From assembly GCA_918026815.1 (NCBI GenBank), contig CAKJVC010000140.1, positions 61,355 to 125,354 of the forward strand: 64,000 nt of DNA, given 5' to 3'. This DNA is from Chalara sp. BL73 (lineage: Eukaryota; Ascomycota; Leotiomycetes; Helotiales). The position numbers were made by a program, and so were the translations under genes. This document shows positions 36,917-48,182 of this stretch, piece after piece. Under the pieces are notes generated by a model. It had not been told where the DNA came from and ran no database searches. It saw only the letters and a list, made by a program, of their open reading frames with translations. The stretch's first letter is position 1. The number at the start of each line of letters is the position of its first letter.

Positions 36917-37037
36917 TACAATGTATCAGAAATTAATTCTTACACAATGGGCTCAGCCTTCCTAGGGTGCCTGTGCTAAAATGCTGCACGGCGTATAATG
37001 TGTCAAAAATTCTTCCACTATGGGCTCAGCCTTCCTA
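36917..37037 (+). repeat. Degenerate direct repeat upstream of Hsp90
   Basis: Two copies, about 36917-36964 and 36994-37037. Both end in an identical TGGGCTCAGCCTTCCTA block, and their left parts (TACAATGTATCA versus TATAATGTGTCA) differ by transitions plus a short gap. Function unknown. Confidence 0.7.
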
Positions 37038-37078
37038 TGCGTGGCGTGATCCTTCTCACCGAAAAAAGTCGCTGATAA

Positions 37079-37101
37079 GAAAACCATCGAAGTATGTAGA
37101 A
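37079..37101 (+). promoter_or_regulatory. Step-type heat-shock element
   Basis: Three GAA triplets begin at 37079, 37089 and 37099, each exactly 10 bp apart, with a fourth at 37105. This GAA-n7-GAA-n7-GAA spacing is the step-type element bound by trimers of Hsf1. It lies about 680 bp upstream of the Hsp90 start codon. Spacing is seen directly; binding is inferred. Confidence 0.5.
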
Positions 37102-37777
37102 GGAGAAGCAACAAGTGATTTTTGGATATTGTTGGAAAAAGAGTGACAGCTTAGGAAGGATGCAAGTGAATTTAGAGAGCCATATACGCAACACAACTAT
37201 ACTCTCGAATAATTTTTTTTGGAACTATGAGCACTTTTAGAAGAAATAAAATAGAGTAGAAATGTTGTTATAATGAAGTATTTTAATTCACCATGTTGTT
37301 GTGGATGTGGTTGTTGTGGCAGCGCAGCCTTGCGGCACTAAGTCTAGCCAGCATCTGATTGGCCGCCTGAGCCAAGCAAATAAATGTGGACCCAGCAGTT
37401 GCAGGTAGAAGGTTGTGGAAACTTCTTCAAGAGCGACTACAAAAAACTCTCCTCCTCTCCCTCCTTCTCACACTTCTAAACAAACCCAAAAAGATACCCA
37501 ATACCCCTCTCATTGTGATTCGAGGCCCCATCACAACACATCTCTATAATCATCTCAAAGTAAGTAATCATCTTTCACCATATAGCATCAACTTCTTAAG
37601 TAGAAGGTTTGCCTAAAGCTTTGTTTTGCCGTCAGCCTGATCGCATTGGAGCTCTACTCCTACCTCAATTTACCCTCACCATCATTCACGCCTTGCAGCA
37701 AGTTTGCAGAAGCTTTAGTCCATCTCCAATTCCATCTGCTAATATTCAATCTTCACAGATCCTAAATAATCGCAACT

Positions 37778-39932
37778 ATGGCTGGAGAAACCTTCGAGTT
37801 CCAGGCTGAAATCTCTCAGCTTCTTTCCCTCATCATTAACACAGTCTACTCCAACAAGGAAATCTTCCTCCGAGAACTTGTTTCCAACTGTTCTGATGCT
37901 CTAGACAAGATTAGATATGAGGCTCTCTCAGACTCAAGTAAGCTTGAGACTGGCAAGGATCTCCGTATCGACATCATTCCAGACAAGGAGAACAAGACCC
38001 TCACAATTAAGGATACCGGTATTGGTATGACAAAGGCTGTAAGTAAACGCTCTACGCAAAACATGTTTGAAAGCTGCTAATCGATATCAGGACCTTGTCA
38101 ATAACCTGGGTACGATTGCACGATCTGGCACCAAGCAATTTATGGAGGCCCTCTCTGCAGGCGCTGATATTTCCATGATTGGTCAATTTGGTGTTGGTTT
38201 CTATTCCGCATACCTTGTCGCAGACCGTGTCACAGTCGTCTCGAAGAACAATGATGACGAGCAATATATTTGGGAGTCTAGCGCTGGTGGAACCTTCACC
38301 ATTGCACCAGATACCGATGGTGAGGATATCGGCCGTGGTACAAAGATCATTCTTCATTTGAAGGATGAGCAACTGGACTACTTGAACGAGGCCAAGATCA
38401 AGGAGGTCATTAAGAAGCACTCTGAGTTCATTTCATACCCAATCTATCTCCACGTCACTAAGGAGACAGAGACCGAAGTCCCAGACGAGGAAGCTGAGAC
38501 CAAGGATGATGAGGATGATGAGAAGAAGGCTAAGATCGAGGAAGTTGATGATGATGAAGAGGAGAAGAAGCCAAAGACCAAGAAGGTCAAGGAGACCAAG
38601 ATTGAGGAAGAGGAGCTCAACAAGCAAAAGCCAATTTGGACCCGTAACCCCACCGACATCACTGCTGAGGAATATGGCTCTTTCTACAAGTCTCTCTCCA
38701 ACGACTGGGAGGACCACTTGGCCGTCAAGCATTTCTCAGTTGAGGGTCAGCTTGAGTTCCGAGCTATTCTCTTCGTTCCTAAGCGTGCTCCTTTCGACCT
38801 CTTCGAGACAAAGAAGACCAAGAACAACATCAAGTTGTACGTCCGCCGTGTTTTCATCACTGATGATGCTACCGATCTCATTCCTGAGTGGTTGAGCTTC
38901 GTCAAGGGTGTTGTTGACTCTGAGGATCTTCCATTGAACTTGTCTCGTGAGACTCTCCAACAAAACAAGATCATGAAGGTTATCAAGAAGAATATCGTCA
39001 AGAAGGTTCTTGAGCTCTTTACCGAGATCGCTGAGGACAAGGAGCAATTCGACAAGTTCTACACTGCTTTCAGCAAGAATATTAAGCTCGGTATCCACGA
39101 GGATTCTCAAAACCGTGCTGCTCTCGCCAAGCTCCTCCGTTTCAACTCCACCAAGGCTGGCGATGACCTTACTTCCCTCACTGACTACATCACTCGTATG
39201 CCTGAGCACCAGAAGAACTTGTACTATATTACTGGTGAATCGCTCAAGGCCGTTCAAAAGTCACCTTTCCTCGACTCTCTTAAGGAGAAGAACTTCGAGG
39301 TTCTCTTCTTGGTTGATCCCATTGATGAGTATGCCATGACTCAGCTCAAGGAGTTTGAGGGCAAGAAGCTTGTCGATATCACCAAGGACTTTGAACTTGA
39401 GGAGACTGATGAGGAGAAGACGGTCCGTGAGACGGAGGAGAAGGAGTATGAGAGTCTCGCCAAGGCTCTTAAGAACGTATTGGGCGACAAGGTCGAGAAA
39501 GTTGTTGTCAGCCACAAGTTGGTCGGTGCTCCCTGCGCTATTCGTACTGGCCAATTCGGTTGGTCTGCCAACATGGAGCGTATCATGAAGGCTCAAGCCC
39601 TCCGTGATACTTCGATGAGCTCATACATGTCTTCCAAGAAGACATTCGAGATCTCACCCCGCTCTCCGATTATCAAGGAGCTCAAGAAGAAGGTTGAGGA
39701 CGATGGCGAGAACGATCGTACCGTTAAGTCCATCACCCAGCTTCTCTTCGAGACCTCCCTGCTTGTGTCAGGTTTCACCATCGAGGAGCCAGCTGGATTC
39801 GCCGAGCGCATTCACAAGCTTGTATCCCTTGGCCTGAATGTTGACGAGGAACCAGAGACTGCCGAGGAGGCGGCCGCTGAGGAGGCTGATGATGATGCGC
39901 CTGCCGAGAGTGCCATGGAGGAAGTTGATTAA
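37778..39932 (+). CDS. HSP90: Cytosolic heat shock protein 90
   Basis: Two exons, 37778-38038 and 38091-39932, with a 52-nt intron, giving 700 residues, the normal length. The N-terminal ATPase domain shows [16 protein letters not shown], the [11 protein letters not shown]-lid start and [16 protein letters not shown] highly charged linker of D/E/K follows at about residues 210-265. The middle domain carries NLSRETLQQ with the ATP-contacting Arg, and the end is MEEVD, the TPR co-chaperone anchor. Role: an ATP-driven chaperone maturing kinases, receptors and other clients in the cytosol and nucleus. The intron falls just before [10 protein letters not shown]. Codon usage is strongly biased to C-ending and G-ending codons, as expected for a highly expressed gene. 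Confidence 0.98.
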
Positions 39933-40653
39933 ACGCATCATTTTTGTTACAGCGGGAATCATGCGGAGTTTAATCGGTTGGGATTTCATGGTGCATAAAG
40001 CAGACTTTCTTCTATTTTTTGCTTGGTCGTGCCACGGCGTCATAATTCTAAAAATGTACTTGTGATAACACCGCGTTAAGACAGACTAGCACGGAAGAAA
40101 GGCATAGCAATGAATTAAAATTTTACATAACATGATCTTGTGTCTCCTCTGAATTATATTAGCCAGCGCCATGAAGTACATGTGCCCGCGTGTTACCAAA
40201 GAAGTCTTTGTGACCCCCGACAAGGAACCGTATTGACGCCTCCAAATTGATATGAAGTCCTTCGTGATTGAATGAAAGAGGCTGATTTTAGGGGGACAAT
40301 AAAAGTATGGAAGGAATTTTTTGTGTCTGCCATATGATGCGCATTACAAGAATCCAAACCTTTGGGCTTGGGCGTGGGAAGCTGCTGTGCCCCGGCATGT
40401 CTGCCATGTACAACGTGCCTTCTCCATTTCATTTATATTTCCAAGATTGGGTTTCATACAGCAAGCACGCGCCGAATGCCTTCCTGGTGACAAATGTCCT
40501 TAGACTAGTGTCATGGCCATGTTAGATAAAGATCCCTTCCCTTCCCAATTCCTCGTCATCCTTCAACTTACTTTCTCCAACCTAATCTGCCTAAAATCCT
40601 TACTGCCTGTGTTCTGTATATCAGACTGAGACATATCTGCCACTGCTACCATC
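39933..40653. other. Intergenic between Hsp90 and repeat protein gene
   Basis: 721 bp holding the Hsp90 3' UTR and the promoter of the next plus-strand gene. No supported gene. Confidence 0.5.
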
Positions 40654-42305
40654 ATGGCACGGATTCACTTGTTGACCTTCACACTCGTTACTTTCTCCTC
40701 TCTCCTTTCACCAATCGTAGCAAAAGCTGCTCTTCCTACCATCGTCGGCGGATACGGAATCCCGCCCATCCCAACAGTTTATCCTCCTCCAGAAACACTT
40801 GTGCCAACTTCGACTGCCGGTGGTGGTGGCCTTACCAGCACTAAGCCTGTTGATACTGGGAATGGCTGCACCGCACCACCCGCTTCTGTCATTGTGCTCA
40901 CATCCTTGCATGTTTCGACAGTGTCGTATGTCACCACTTCCACTCAACGCATAACCACCACAGCTACGCCAGCCTACGTCTGTATTCCAACTTGCGTAGC
41001 GGGAACGCCAATTACCACAGGTAGTTACACGATCACCTATCGGCCTGTCCAGCCTACTCCATATCTATCTAACTACCTTCCTGATCTCGACTGGGAGATT
41101 GGTAGTGGCAAGCATTTGATCGGATCTGAGGTATGTATTTCCTTCCCATTTGTCTCCTGATACCACTTTACGCAGTCATGCTCAATATCTGCAAGGGAAT
41201 GTGTTGTTTCGTGGTACATTATGCCATACTAACTTACTTTTAGGAGTTCTACTTCGGATCTGAGTACCAAACATACGCCGAATTCAAGTGCCAATTCCAG
41301 TGTAAAACCGGCTGCAGCAGTTGGTATGTGGCTTATAATACCACTGGAAAGAATTGGAAATGTCTCCAGTACAATGCAATCATTACGCCTCCAATTCTCA
41401 TACCTCCTCCTGCTGATGTTTCATTTGTATCTGGCGTGGCTTTCAATGCCATCTGCGGTACGTGATAGTACTCTTTAGAACAATGAGAGATATTTTCATA
41501 CTGCCTAAGTAATACTCATGCACTCTCAGGACAAAAACCTACACTCACTCCACCTGTCTCGGACCCGATTCCTACGTCATCTCAAGGCGGATTGACTAAT
41601 ACCAAGCCAACCTCAGTCTCTACCACGTATGTGCTGCCCAGTCCTCCAACACTTCCGCCGTATCTACCCCCAATTCCTACAACTCTGGTCACCATACCTA
41701 CACAAACAGGAGGAGGCTTGATCAATACTAAGCCTACCACGCCATACATTCCCACGGTCTCAATCCTAACCCTTCCTCCGGCAGTCTCGACAGTCATCCC
41801 TACGTCTAGTGGAGGCGGATTGACTAACACTCAGCCCACGAATTTACCTACGTTGTCTATCCCAGGCTATGAGCCACCCAACCTTCCAACTTCAAGCGCA
41901 GGTGGATTGATCAGCACCAAACCAACAACGCCTACAATCTTCTCGCCAGTATATACCCCTCCGAATGTTCCAACCTCCAGTGCTAGCGGACTTACTAATA
42001 CCAAACCCACAACATACATCTCAACCGCTGTACCACCAGTGTATACGCCCCCAGTGTACATCTCTCCCGTAGCCCCTACTTCTAGTGCAGGTGGTTTAAC
42101 GAATACCAAGCCAACAGCTACGAAGGTCCCAACCCCTCAGCCACCTGGATATTCGGTGCCCACGCTACCACCGCTTCCACCCCCAGTGACCACCAAGAAA
42201 CCAGGCCCTATCTGGCCTCCAATTCCAACATTTCCGCCGTGGCCATTTCCACCAGCTCCTACTTACCACAAGAGAGGCGCGGAGGTTCAGAAGCGCGAAG
42301 CGTAG
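40654..42305 (+). CDS. Secreted Thr/Pro-rich repeat protein with cysteine-rich domain
   Basis: Three exons: 40654-41130, 41244-41457 and 41530-42305. Introns are 113 and 72 nt and the protein is 488 residues. A signal peptide ends near residue 25 (IVAKA). Cysteines cluster in two areas: residues about 72-115, and EFKCQFQCKTGCSSW...WKCLQ around 165-200, which looks like a PAN/apple-type small fold. The second half is six copies of a PTSSxGGLTNTKPT-type unit separated by Pro/Val/Tyr-rich spacers; a seventh copy lies at residues 51-65. The protein ends HKRGAEVQKREA, with two Lys-Arg sites suited to Kex2 cleavage. It is probably heavily O-glycosylated and wall- or surface-associated; no enzyme activity is implied. 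Confidence 0.83.
41570..42120 (+). repeat. Coding repeats, six PTSSxGGLTNTKPT units
   Basis: Six imperfect copies in the third exon of the secreted repeat protein, each 14 residues with spacers of variable length. The copies are well conserved in protein and vary in DNA at third positions, which indicates selection on the peptide. Confidence 0.8.
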
Positions 42306-44177
42306 AATTAGGTTCTGTTGTAGCAGAATGAGTTGACCTGTACTTGGTCTCTTTTGGTCCCAAACATAAGTTAGAGGAGGAATATTGTGCCCAGTGTTGC
42401 GTTTCCTTTGTGGTAGACAGGCTTTATTGTTCTTATTTCGTTCAGAGCGTCGCTGAGGCCCTGCTGGTTGCTGTTTTCTTTCGTAGAGAAATGGAAGTAA
42501 TTTACACATTGTTCCATGGCTTGGACTAGAATCATTTGCACAGTGCATTCTCGTGAATATATCGCGGAACTAAATGAACGCTGTTACGTGTCTCCTTTCA
42601 ATTGATACGACTAAGTAGGAGACTCATGTGCGCAAATGAAATATGAACAAACTTGAATAAATTGAGGCCATTGTTTGGATGATTAGATTTGATCAAGACA
42701 AGCTTTGCAAACTCCCCAAGACTTGCCTAAAAGAGGTGCTCAAGATGTATCCCATATAGATCGGGAATGCCCCTAGATTTCTCGTCCCCCTTCTTCCTGC
42801 ATAATTTACCCTTCTTGCGTCCTCCAGCAGATATTGTGAGTTGCAGCTTTAGCATCGACAATATCACTCTTCTAAACGGACCCTCTCATCCACGACCTGG
42901 GAACAGCGGAACGCGCTACCCGATATCCGTCGTCTTCTCCGCCGCAGCAAAACACGCATTTCCATCTCCGCTGCCACCCCGCCGCCGCCTCCTGCCGCGC
43001 CGCCCCGTCCGCCGTCGTCCTTCGAAAGGTCTCGCGCTCGGGTTGCCGGCTCTGATTCCGAGGGCCGTTCTTGTTCTGGGCCTGGGCCTGGGTCTGCGGG
43101 AGGGAGAGGGAGATGCTATTGCGTAGGTTATGCAGGAGTATGGCCTTCAGGTGCTGCGGCGGCGCGGGCACCGCGCGTGATGTTGGTGGACGCCTCGGGG
43201 ATGAGTCGCGCGGGCGCTTGAGCAACCTGCGGTGGGAACACGCCCCGGGCTGTGGTCGTCGGCCTCGGAGCCCGTTCGCGCGGTGCTTGGGCGGGCGGAC
43301 GGCGCCGTGACCGCCGCTTTCTTGCCCGTCGTCGGCTTGCCGCGAGGCACCGGCCGCCGGAAGGGGGGCAGGAAGGAAATGCCATTTTTGTGCCGGGGAC
43401 GTATGCCCGTGGACGGCTGGGGAGAGGAACAGTAGAAGAAGGCCGAGGGGGGGGGGGGGTTATTCGCATGCGTGAGCGGTAGATTGGGAGATGGTGAGCG
43501 AACGCTCCGGAAGTGAAGGGTAATTTCGAGCGCTGAAAGTACTTCTGTCTCAGGACCACCTCCGTCATTGCTTGTGTGATGTGGTATGCGTGGGAAAAGG
43601 ATGCTGTGACGAAAGTGAAGAGGCATAGTTAGGAAAGCAGGAGGCAATTTGGGAAGTTGCGCCAACATGATGAGGCATTTTGGGTTAGGAATGGAGTGTA
43701 TCAGAATGAGAACACGTACAGCTCAATTAAAAATGGATAAAAGCCATTCTTATATATCGTGTTTCGCCACTAAGCCTTTAAAATTAAGTTTTCATTTCAA
43801 TTCATTTATATAAGCTATATACCAGAACTATAGCTTGTACCTAAATAATTTATATCGCCAGATGTTCATCAGTCAAGCCCAAAACAGGATATATATGCTG
43901 TACCAAAACGCCGACATTTCACCATCCTTATTCCTTTTACTCCCTTTCTTTTCCATTCATTCTGTTATGCATTGTATGCATCGAGGCATAACCTGATATG
44001 CCCCTTCTCCTGTTTGAATACTTCCAAATCATAACATATACTGTTGTACTTGACAAGGACCCTGTTCTCAATGAGAAATATCTCTTGCCTTCTCGAATCG
44101 ACATACGCTCCTGGTTGGTGGCGACCTCAGCTCTTGCCTCTGATAATGATGCTGTCCTTCAATGGCCCTGACTTCCG
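42306..44177. other. Intergenic region containing a GC island
   Basis: No gene I can support. Bases about 42940-43440 are extremely GC-rich (individual 60-base lines reach 78-82% GC), and all six frames there are long but give Arg/Pro/Gly/Ala-rich nonsense-like peptides. A 13-base G run lies at 43447-43459. The flanks return to AT-rich sequence. Confidence 0.6.
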
Positions 44178-46364
44178 TCATCGGAATGGCATTTCGCTCG
44201 CTCGATTATGATCCCCAGTCAGGCCCATCTCTTGACCATTGCTGTTTGCCCTTTGCAGTGCATGGTATTCTGGTATACTCCTTGGTGGCATCTGCTGTTG
44301 TATGCCGTAGCTTGATGAGGAGTTCTGTCGTAAAGGCGGCCTCCGCATTTGGTTCATACTGGAACTTGGAACGCTAATGAGACCCAGGCTTCCCTCAAAC
44401 TCTCTCTTGAAGTTTGGAAGATTCTCCACAAAGCTTCCGATATTGGTTGATGGAAGATTATGACCATTGCTTGACCCGTGTCCATTCAGGTCGTTGAAGG
44501 CGTATTGGCCTAACCCGGGGAACTCCATTTGAGAGCCGAGAACCGGCGGGCTTGCAAATGGGCTGCTATCGCCGCTTTCTGGACCGTGAGATGGTGAACT
44601 TAGTTCTTCGACTCTCTTGTCATATTGTAATGCAGGATTCTCCAACTTGAATTCGACGTTGCCTGTTATCTTGAAACTATCAGACCCTGAATTTATGCTG
44701 GTCGACATAGTGTGAGGTACAGTGCCGTAGTTTGATGGTATGGGGCCACCCATGATGGGACCAAATCCTTCGAAGATGTCGACCTCACACATAGCCGGAG
44801 CATTGTCAGGAACAGTCTGTAACATTGGATTTGTAAGCGTAGGAAGAACTTCGTGAACCTTCGAGAGCAGAAGTGGCAAGAATCGGTTGTCACCATTGCG
44901 AAGGATTGATAAAAGCGTCATGAATTGATGGAGATGGTCTCGTGGACCGAGAGTGAACGGTTGCGGGCTCGCCGGTAGCAAAGACAATACGTCCGTCAAT
45001 GAGCAGGCGACGTCAAACAACTTCTCAATCTAGTCAAGGTTAGTGACAGACGGATGAAAAACAATTGGGACGCTTACCAATCCGATACCGTGGACCTCCA
45101 TGCTCGACTGGGAGAATTGGGATGTCATAGCGACAAGATCTCGTGCTATCTCAACAGGATAATGGAAGGTCATGCTAGGGTCATCATGACTAGAACTCAA
45201 ATAGCCATTTTGTATGCTCAATTGCCAAACCATGGTCCTGAGCCATTGTTGGCTCGTTCTTAAATCTGCCGTCTGGTTTTCTGTCGTATTACTAAGGTAC
45301 GCGGGTAAGGCGTCAGTGAGTTGCTGTTGAAGAGCGGCGAGATAGCTAGTTGAGCAATCCGAGCGCGTCTTGTTCCAGAGTGCAACGAATTGATCGTCGA
45401 AGGGACGGAAAAGGTTAACCAGCTGTATAAATCCATTCAAGTGATGAGCTTGAGTGTCTGAAGGATCATCGTGTTCAGTCGGTAGATTAATAGTTGCTTG
45501 TAAGGATAGTGGGCGATGTCGTTGAAGGGCATACGCCCTAAATCAATGTCAGTACCTGTGATGAGTAGTTAGAAATCATCCTTACCTTTCCGTCACGAAC
45601 AATAGCCAATACAGCCTCCTTCTCCTTGCCGCATCAACTGTGTCGAATTCCATATAGGTCTCTTCCCTCTGCATCCCGAGGATATGGGCCAAAGTAGTCG
45701 CTTCCCGTAAGTGGAACCATGCCTTGTTGTGCAATTCGAGTCCAAAGTAACAGCCAAACAGGAAGAAGCTAGTAACCAAGCTATTGATCGTAGGTGCTTC
45801 CAGATAGTCATAGCTCTTTCGCACTCTTAGCGTCTCTTCCATCAACAAATTTCCGGATACAAGATTTGCTCCTGGATGATTGTCTAGTCCCATGGGATCA
45901 CCCGGAATGGTCATACCTGGCTGTATCATCATAAAGGCGCAGAGCGATGTCAAGAGACAATAATTATCGACATTTGTTTCTGCGTTTAACGCTTGATACT
46001 CTATCCTTCCACGGTGTAGGATGGGTAAGGTAGGATACATGTTCGCGAAGAAAAACTCGATGCAATCCTTCATCATCTCGGTAGTAAGAAGGCCTGGTGT
46101 GGGTGACAGTGTCGGACTGCATGGCGGACTATGAACACCGTTTATTCGGTTGGCAACCTTGGAAGATAGAGTTGTTTGTCGCTGTGTTTCCCTCAGCTCG
46201 CTGATGACCTTCGCTCGCGACCCCTTAGGCCCTTTCTTCTGGGGGATGGCGTGGTAGGTACATGATAACTGGGCCGATGAACAATTACGACACGGGTTGA
46301 TGCCATCGCATTTCACTTTGCGACGATGGCAGGCGTCGCAAGCCCTTTTCACCGACGTCGACAT
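44178..46364 (-). CDS. Zn2Cys6 transcription factor with fungal-specific middle domain
   Basis: Three exons: 46364-45586, 45537-45078 and 45029-44178, with two 48-nt introns, giving 696 residues. The binuclear zinc cluster is at residues 9-36 (CDACHRRKVKCDG, CRNCSSAQLSC), followed by the linker PQKKGPKGSRAKV. The fungal-specific transcription factor domain runs from about residue 100 to 420 (FFANMYPTLPILHRG, RRRRLYWLLFVTER). The C-terminus is Ser/Asn/Pro/Gln-rich and likely activating. The zinc cluster binds CGG-type half sites in known members. The KGPKGSRAK linker recalls regulators of sugar or polysaccharide use, but the target set is unknown. The secreted repeat protein and GH3 genes on either side are not enough to infer a regulon. 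Confidence 0.92.
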
Positions 46365-47007
46365 GGCGAGAGATGGGTTACAAAGTTCCAGCTCTTGAAC
46401 GATCCACCAAGCGGACCGTCAAACGGGTCCTGTTGTATTGGGGACACTGGAACGTGGTATGTGGTACCCCAACTTTAAGTTCTTGATTCGCAGGGTGGTA
46501 GTTGGGGTCGAGTCTGGCACGAATCGTGGAGTACTGGATGGACTGGAGTTTTTATTCGGTCCTTCTGAAGGTCTGGGGAAGAGAGGTGATTATAGAATGC
46601 GGGGGGGCGAGGAACAAGAGAGAAGGCTTCGGCGGTACTATTGGATGGGGTATTATTGGCGAGTTGGCAAGGTGGCGATGGGACCTCGAGACTGCAGGAA
46701 CACGAAAGGACAGCAGAGTTGTTGCGGAGGAGGATAACGATGAGTTAATATGAGGATATACCACACTTGATTTCTGCGTCTTCCCTTTTTTTTCGTGTGT
46801 ACAATGATGGGTGGAGGAGACGGAAGACGGGGGGGATGGAATGATTTGTTTCGATTTGCAAGGAGGGAAAGGGAAAAATCGAAGCCAAGTGGAGCGCAGG
46901 GCGGGTGGATTACTTTTTTTAATAATAATAATAAGGTAAGTCAAGGGCACACGCTTCACCACTTTTCTTGGGGCCAAACACCACTAAGAACTTGGTAAGT
47001 ACAATTA
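46365..47007. other. Upstream region of the Zn2Cys6 gene
   Basis: Promoter/leader of the minus-strand regulator, with purine-rich segments on the plus strand. No gene supported. Confidence 0.45.
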
Positions 47008-47106
47008 CTGTCATTTAGTTGTTGTGCATACCCCGCTTTTACCGCAAAAGTCATAGTTTTTATTCAGTAATATATAATTTTTAATAAATGATATACTAAT
47101 GAGACT
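47008..47106 (+). repeat. Left terminal inverted repeat of the MITE
   Basis: 99 bp starting CTGTCATTTAG. It pairs with the reverse complement of 47361-47459 without gaps. Confidence 0.85.
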
Positions 47107-47360
47107 TTTTTTATTTAAACTTAAATAATAAAATTAATTTAATAAATAAATTTATAATTTTTAAATTAAATTATTATTGTTTTATTAAAGTTTTAAATAA
47201 ACGTTTTATTTTGTTGTGGTTTTTTCGCTTGTTTTTAGTGTAATTTTTAAAATTTGAATTTTTTTATATTTTAACATTAAATAAAACTTATAAAAATTAA
47301 TACTTGAATATTAATTTATAATAATAAATATTTTATATATTAAAAATAATACAAATTATA

Positions 47361-47459
47361 AGTTTTATTAGTGTGCTGCTTATTGAAAATTATATGTTAC
47401 TAAATAAAAACTACGACTTTTGCGGTAAAAGCGGGGTATGCACAACGACTAAATGACAG
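47361..47459 (-). repeat. Right terminal inverted repeat of the MITE
   Basis: 99 bp ending CTAAATGACAG. It is the inverted copy of the left arm with 13 transition differences. Confidence 0.85.
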
Positions 47460-47634
47460 TAAGTTTAACGTAACAACAAATGACAATGTGCTCTTGTCAG
47501 CCGCAGCAGCAACATTGAATTGTGGAATTATTTCCAATATTTACAGTAATATAATACTAATAGTGATGATGATTTACTTCCCAGAAGAATCATCTTCCTT
47601 AGCATCAGAGTCTTTTTGCATTCACACTTGGATG

Positions 47635-47670
<36 letters not shown>
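47635..47670. repeat. (TTGA)9 microsatellite
   Basis: Thirty-six bases of perfect tetranucleotide repeat, 175 bp from the right end of the MITE. Confidence 0.9.
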
Positions 47671-47671
<1 letters not shown>

Positions 47672-48152
47672 ACTACATCTGTCTGTCCATCCATCATCCC
47701 ATCAATACCCTCGTTTTGCCTTTTTGCATTTTGAGTTTGCATCCTCCACACAAATCCTGTTTCCCATCGACAACGGCTGCGCCAACCATGCCGTGGATTG
47801 CTTGCTTGCTCAGTTTTCAGGAGGTCCGCCCATGAGAGATGAGGTTGATTTTGGTTTGGGGCCATCCCCAGGCATCACCGACGCCGAGTTACCGTATGAG
47901 ACCTGAAGCCAGGGGCTGAATCAGCGTTTTGGTCACTGTGGTGTCGCGTTGGATGCTGCTGGGCAAATCAATTCAGCATCATTCATGCGAGTCAGCAATT
48001 ACCAACGCCAGCCACACAGCTTCATCAATACAGGGCAGTAGTTTGAGGAACTGCTGGATTCAGCACCTTTTGTATCATCATTACGGGCATTACGGCTCCT
48101 CCCATCAACGAAGGCTCACCAAGCTCCATCACCCGTCATCTTCTACCTTTTA

Positions 48153-48182
48153 TTCTTCTTCTTCTTCTTCCTCTTCTTCTTT
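48153..48182. repeat. (TTC)n pyrimidine microsatellite
   Basis: Near-perfect TTC repeat with one CTC interruption in a pyrimidine-rich tract. Confidence 0.7.

Larger units (their letters stand above)
34743..37777. other. Long AT-rich intergenic region upstream of Hsp90
   Basis: About 3 kb without a supported gene. It holds a poly-C run (36708-36720), a degenerate duplicated segment (36917-37037), a step-type heat-shock element (37079-37101) and a leader with a possible 5' UTR intron starting at the GTAAGT at 37560. Confidence 0.6.
47008..47459. mobile_element. MITE-like non-autonomous DNA element with 99-bp terminal inverted repeats
   Basis: The left arm (47008-47106) and right arm (47361-47459) are inverted copies of 99 bp differing at 13 positions, all transitions. 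The outer 45 bp are near-identical and contain the GC-rich core CATACCCCGCTTTTACCG. The centre is extremely AT-rich and has no coding frame. TA dinucleotides flank both ends (47006-47007 and 47460-47461), as expected for a Tc1/mariner/pogo-type TA target duplication. There is no transposase, so movement would need one in trans. It sits between the regulator gene and the GH3 gene. Confidence 0.8.

Noticed and set aside
38433..39257. Long antisense frames within Hsp90, some hydrophobic
   Set aside because: Shadows of strongly codon-biased Hsp90 sequence. The Leu-rich appearance comes from reading Lys/Glu codons in reverse.
40654..42305. Kex2-processed repeat peptide precursor (mating-pheromone or ustiloxin-like)
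   Set aside because: Lys-Arg sites occur only at the C-terminus and not between the repeats, so repeated peptide release is not supported.
42767..43668. Several 100-170-codon frames on both strands in the GC island
   Set aside because: High GC removes stop codons in all frames. None shows a domain or ordinary composition; reported as an island instead.
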